Of a stretch of 64,000 nucleotides of DNA, positions 62,612-64,000 are shown piece by piece. The notes beneath the pieces are model-generated. The model did no database searches. It was not told the DNA's origin and was given only the letters and a program-made list of their open reading frames with translations. Each line of letters opens with the position of its first letter. Position 1 is the stretch's first letter. The DNA is from Apteryx mantelli (lineage: Eukaryota > Chordata > Aves > Apterygiformes > Apterygidae), in contig NC_089981.1 of the NCBI RefSeq assembly GCF_036417845.1, forward strand, positions 78,595,268 to 78,659,267, written 5' to 3'. Made by a program: the position numbers and the translations under genes.

Positions 62612-62911
62612 AGTGATGCAACATAGCTTCCAGTATAACGATGGAAACTTCTCTGCATTTTTCTGCCAGAAGTGTGACTTGTATGTGCACAAGCTGAAAT
62701 GGCTTAACATCCTGCTACTTTGTACTCAAATATGTATCTTTTTACTGTGACTGGTCTTGTGTAACTAAGCCTAATACCAAGGAGTCAGCACATCAGTGAA
62801 CTGATCTAGTTTGCAAATGGCATGTTATGTTTTGTTTTTCTAACTTGTGTTGGACACATACTTGGAGCACATTTATACAGTTGTGGAAATAAAGGATTTG
62901 GTTTTGGTCAA
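62612..62911 (+). terminator. EIF5: EIF5 3' untranslated region, proximal poly(A) signal
   Basis: AATAAA at 62888-62893, about 280 bases after the stop, is followed by a GT/T-rich stretch (ggttttggtcaatcttcatt), giving a likely cleavage site near 62910. Confidence 0.7.
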
Positions 62912-64000
62912 TCTTCATTTATGCCTAACTCTTAATTTCTTTTCCAAGTAAGTATTTGCACAACTTGAAGAGATTGTTATTACAGTCAGCCATGTCATTA
63001 CAGAACCATTATTGCAACTATAGTAGCAACAAAGTGTCTTGGACTGAAAATGTGCAGAGTTTGAGAGGAAAAAGACATGAGCCTCATCTCTTAGATGAGA
63101 TGCTTTTCTTAAAAATATTTTAAGCTAGATATCTAAGCTAGCTTTAGAGGTTAGAGTGCATTAGCTTGAATCAACAAGCAGCCTCTGAGCTGAGGGAACA
63201 ATTAAGAGCAGAAACTTCACTAAGGACAAAGGTATTGGATAAGCTTAAAGTGCACAGACAGCTCTTTGTTTTAAGAAGTCAGCACGTGCATTCTGATAGT
63301 TCCAAGATGTGTGCGTATACATATATATATATTTTTTTAGCAATTCGACTTAGTTTTTAGTGTTTTCATTGCTCATAGATGAGGAACTGCTTGCTGTATG
63401 GATTCACTAGAAATAAGCTAAACCACAGCTGTATACTTAAGCACTTGTGCTGTACTGCTGTCAATCGCCATGAGTGCTGCTGTGCTTAACTGTAGCCAGA
63501 CAGTCTGAGGCAAGGGGGGGTGAGCGCAAGATGTGTTCCCTTGTGAACCCTAGAAGCTGACTTACAGAGCCTTGTAAGAGATCTTGTAAATGCTGACTCT
63601 GAGGTACCTGTTTAGCTTGGAAATAAGGTACAATAAAAAAACAAAGCTATCTTACCTTGTATCTGTAAGCCAATTTTGGAAGTGTGGAACATCAGTAATA
63701 TCTTTTTTTCTTTTTTTTTTTTAATGAGAAAGCAAAATCCTTAAATTTACCTGGTAGGAAGAAGTGGATTGAAGTAACTTGGTGAGCAAGGGTTTTGACC
63801 TAGAAGCACTGGTAAAAGGTTTGCCTGCCTAAACACTTTGTTGCACAGCTTTGATGCACTTCGAACACCCCCTGACTCCCATGATCTTTTGTGCCCTAGC
63901 AGCATATTTACTTCCACCACAGTCGTCTCTTTTTAAGAGAATGATAGTCTTGTGAGATATGGTATTACAAGCTCTGAGGAAATCAAGGCTCCAGTACAGG
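62912..64000 (+). other. EIF5 downstream flank, possible long 3' UTR
   Basis: A second AATAAA lies at 63632-63637 and could end a longer EIF5 transcript, as mammalian EIF5 uses several poly(A) sites. Otherwise there is AT-rich DNA with no gene. The expected next gene in mammals (MARK3) is not reached. Confidence 0.4.

Noticed and set aside
1..64000. CRISPR arrays, rRNA, intact tRNA genes, retroviral LTR pairs or viral genes
   Set aside because: No regularly spaced repeats, no cloverleaf with intact boxes, and no paired LTRs or viral frames were seen on reading both strands.

Overview
This is a vertebrate nuclear window, almost certainly from a bird. It carries two CR1 LINE copies (one on each strand), one with the avian CR1 3' end of tandem 'ATTCTGTG' units. 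It also has older amniote repeats, long introns and one strong CpG island. There are no bacterial-style operons, CRISPR arrays or phage genes. I see no retroviral genes and no LTR pair.

There are two protein genes. On the minus strand, from 21328 down to about 597, lies a multi-exon gene of the Sec6-like TNFAIP2 (M-Sec)/EXOC3L family. Nine coding exons were located by open reading frame, canonical splice sites and matching phases. One or two more exons must exist, and low-confidence candidates are given. On the plus strand, from about 54930 to 62911 (possibly to 63650), lies EIF5. Its ten coding exons give a complete 430-residue protein with catalytic Arg15, a CX2C...CX2C zinc site, a W2 HEAT domain and the C-terminal acidic box. 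An intron of EIF5 carries an H/ACA snoRNA that fits SNORA28 in position and architecture. The EIF5 leader has two upstream AUGs, one overlapping the main start. Its promoter is a CpG island with a TCTCGCGAGA element and two CCAAT boxes.

The roughly 33 kb between the genes (21329-54000) holds no gene I can support. It contains repeats of different ages: possible tRNA-derived SINE relics (about 24.0, 37.4 and 38.1 kb), an internally deleted Tigger1-like (pogo/TcMar) DNA transposon with intact termini (44957-46033), a CR1 fragment directly beside it (46080-46781), a TG microsatellite (48.0 kb), and AT-rich non-coding DNA with a possible homeodomain-site cluster near 31.4 kb. A MIR-like SINE and an ancient CR1/L3 copy lie in introns of the left gene.

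The most unusual item is the Tigger element. It looks very close to the Tigger1 family known from mammals, yet it sits in an avian locus with an open C-terminal transposase frame. The linkage of a TNFAIP2-family gene to EIF5 matches mammalian synteny as I recall it, but here the two genes point away from each other (divergent), whereas in human I recall both on the same strand.
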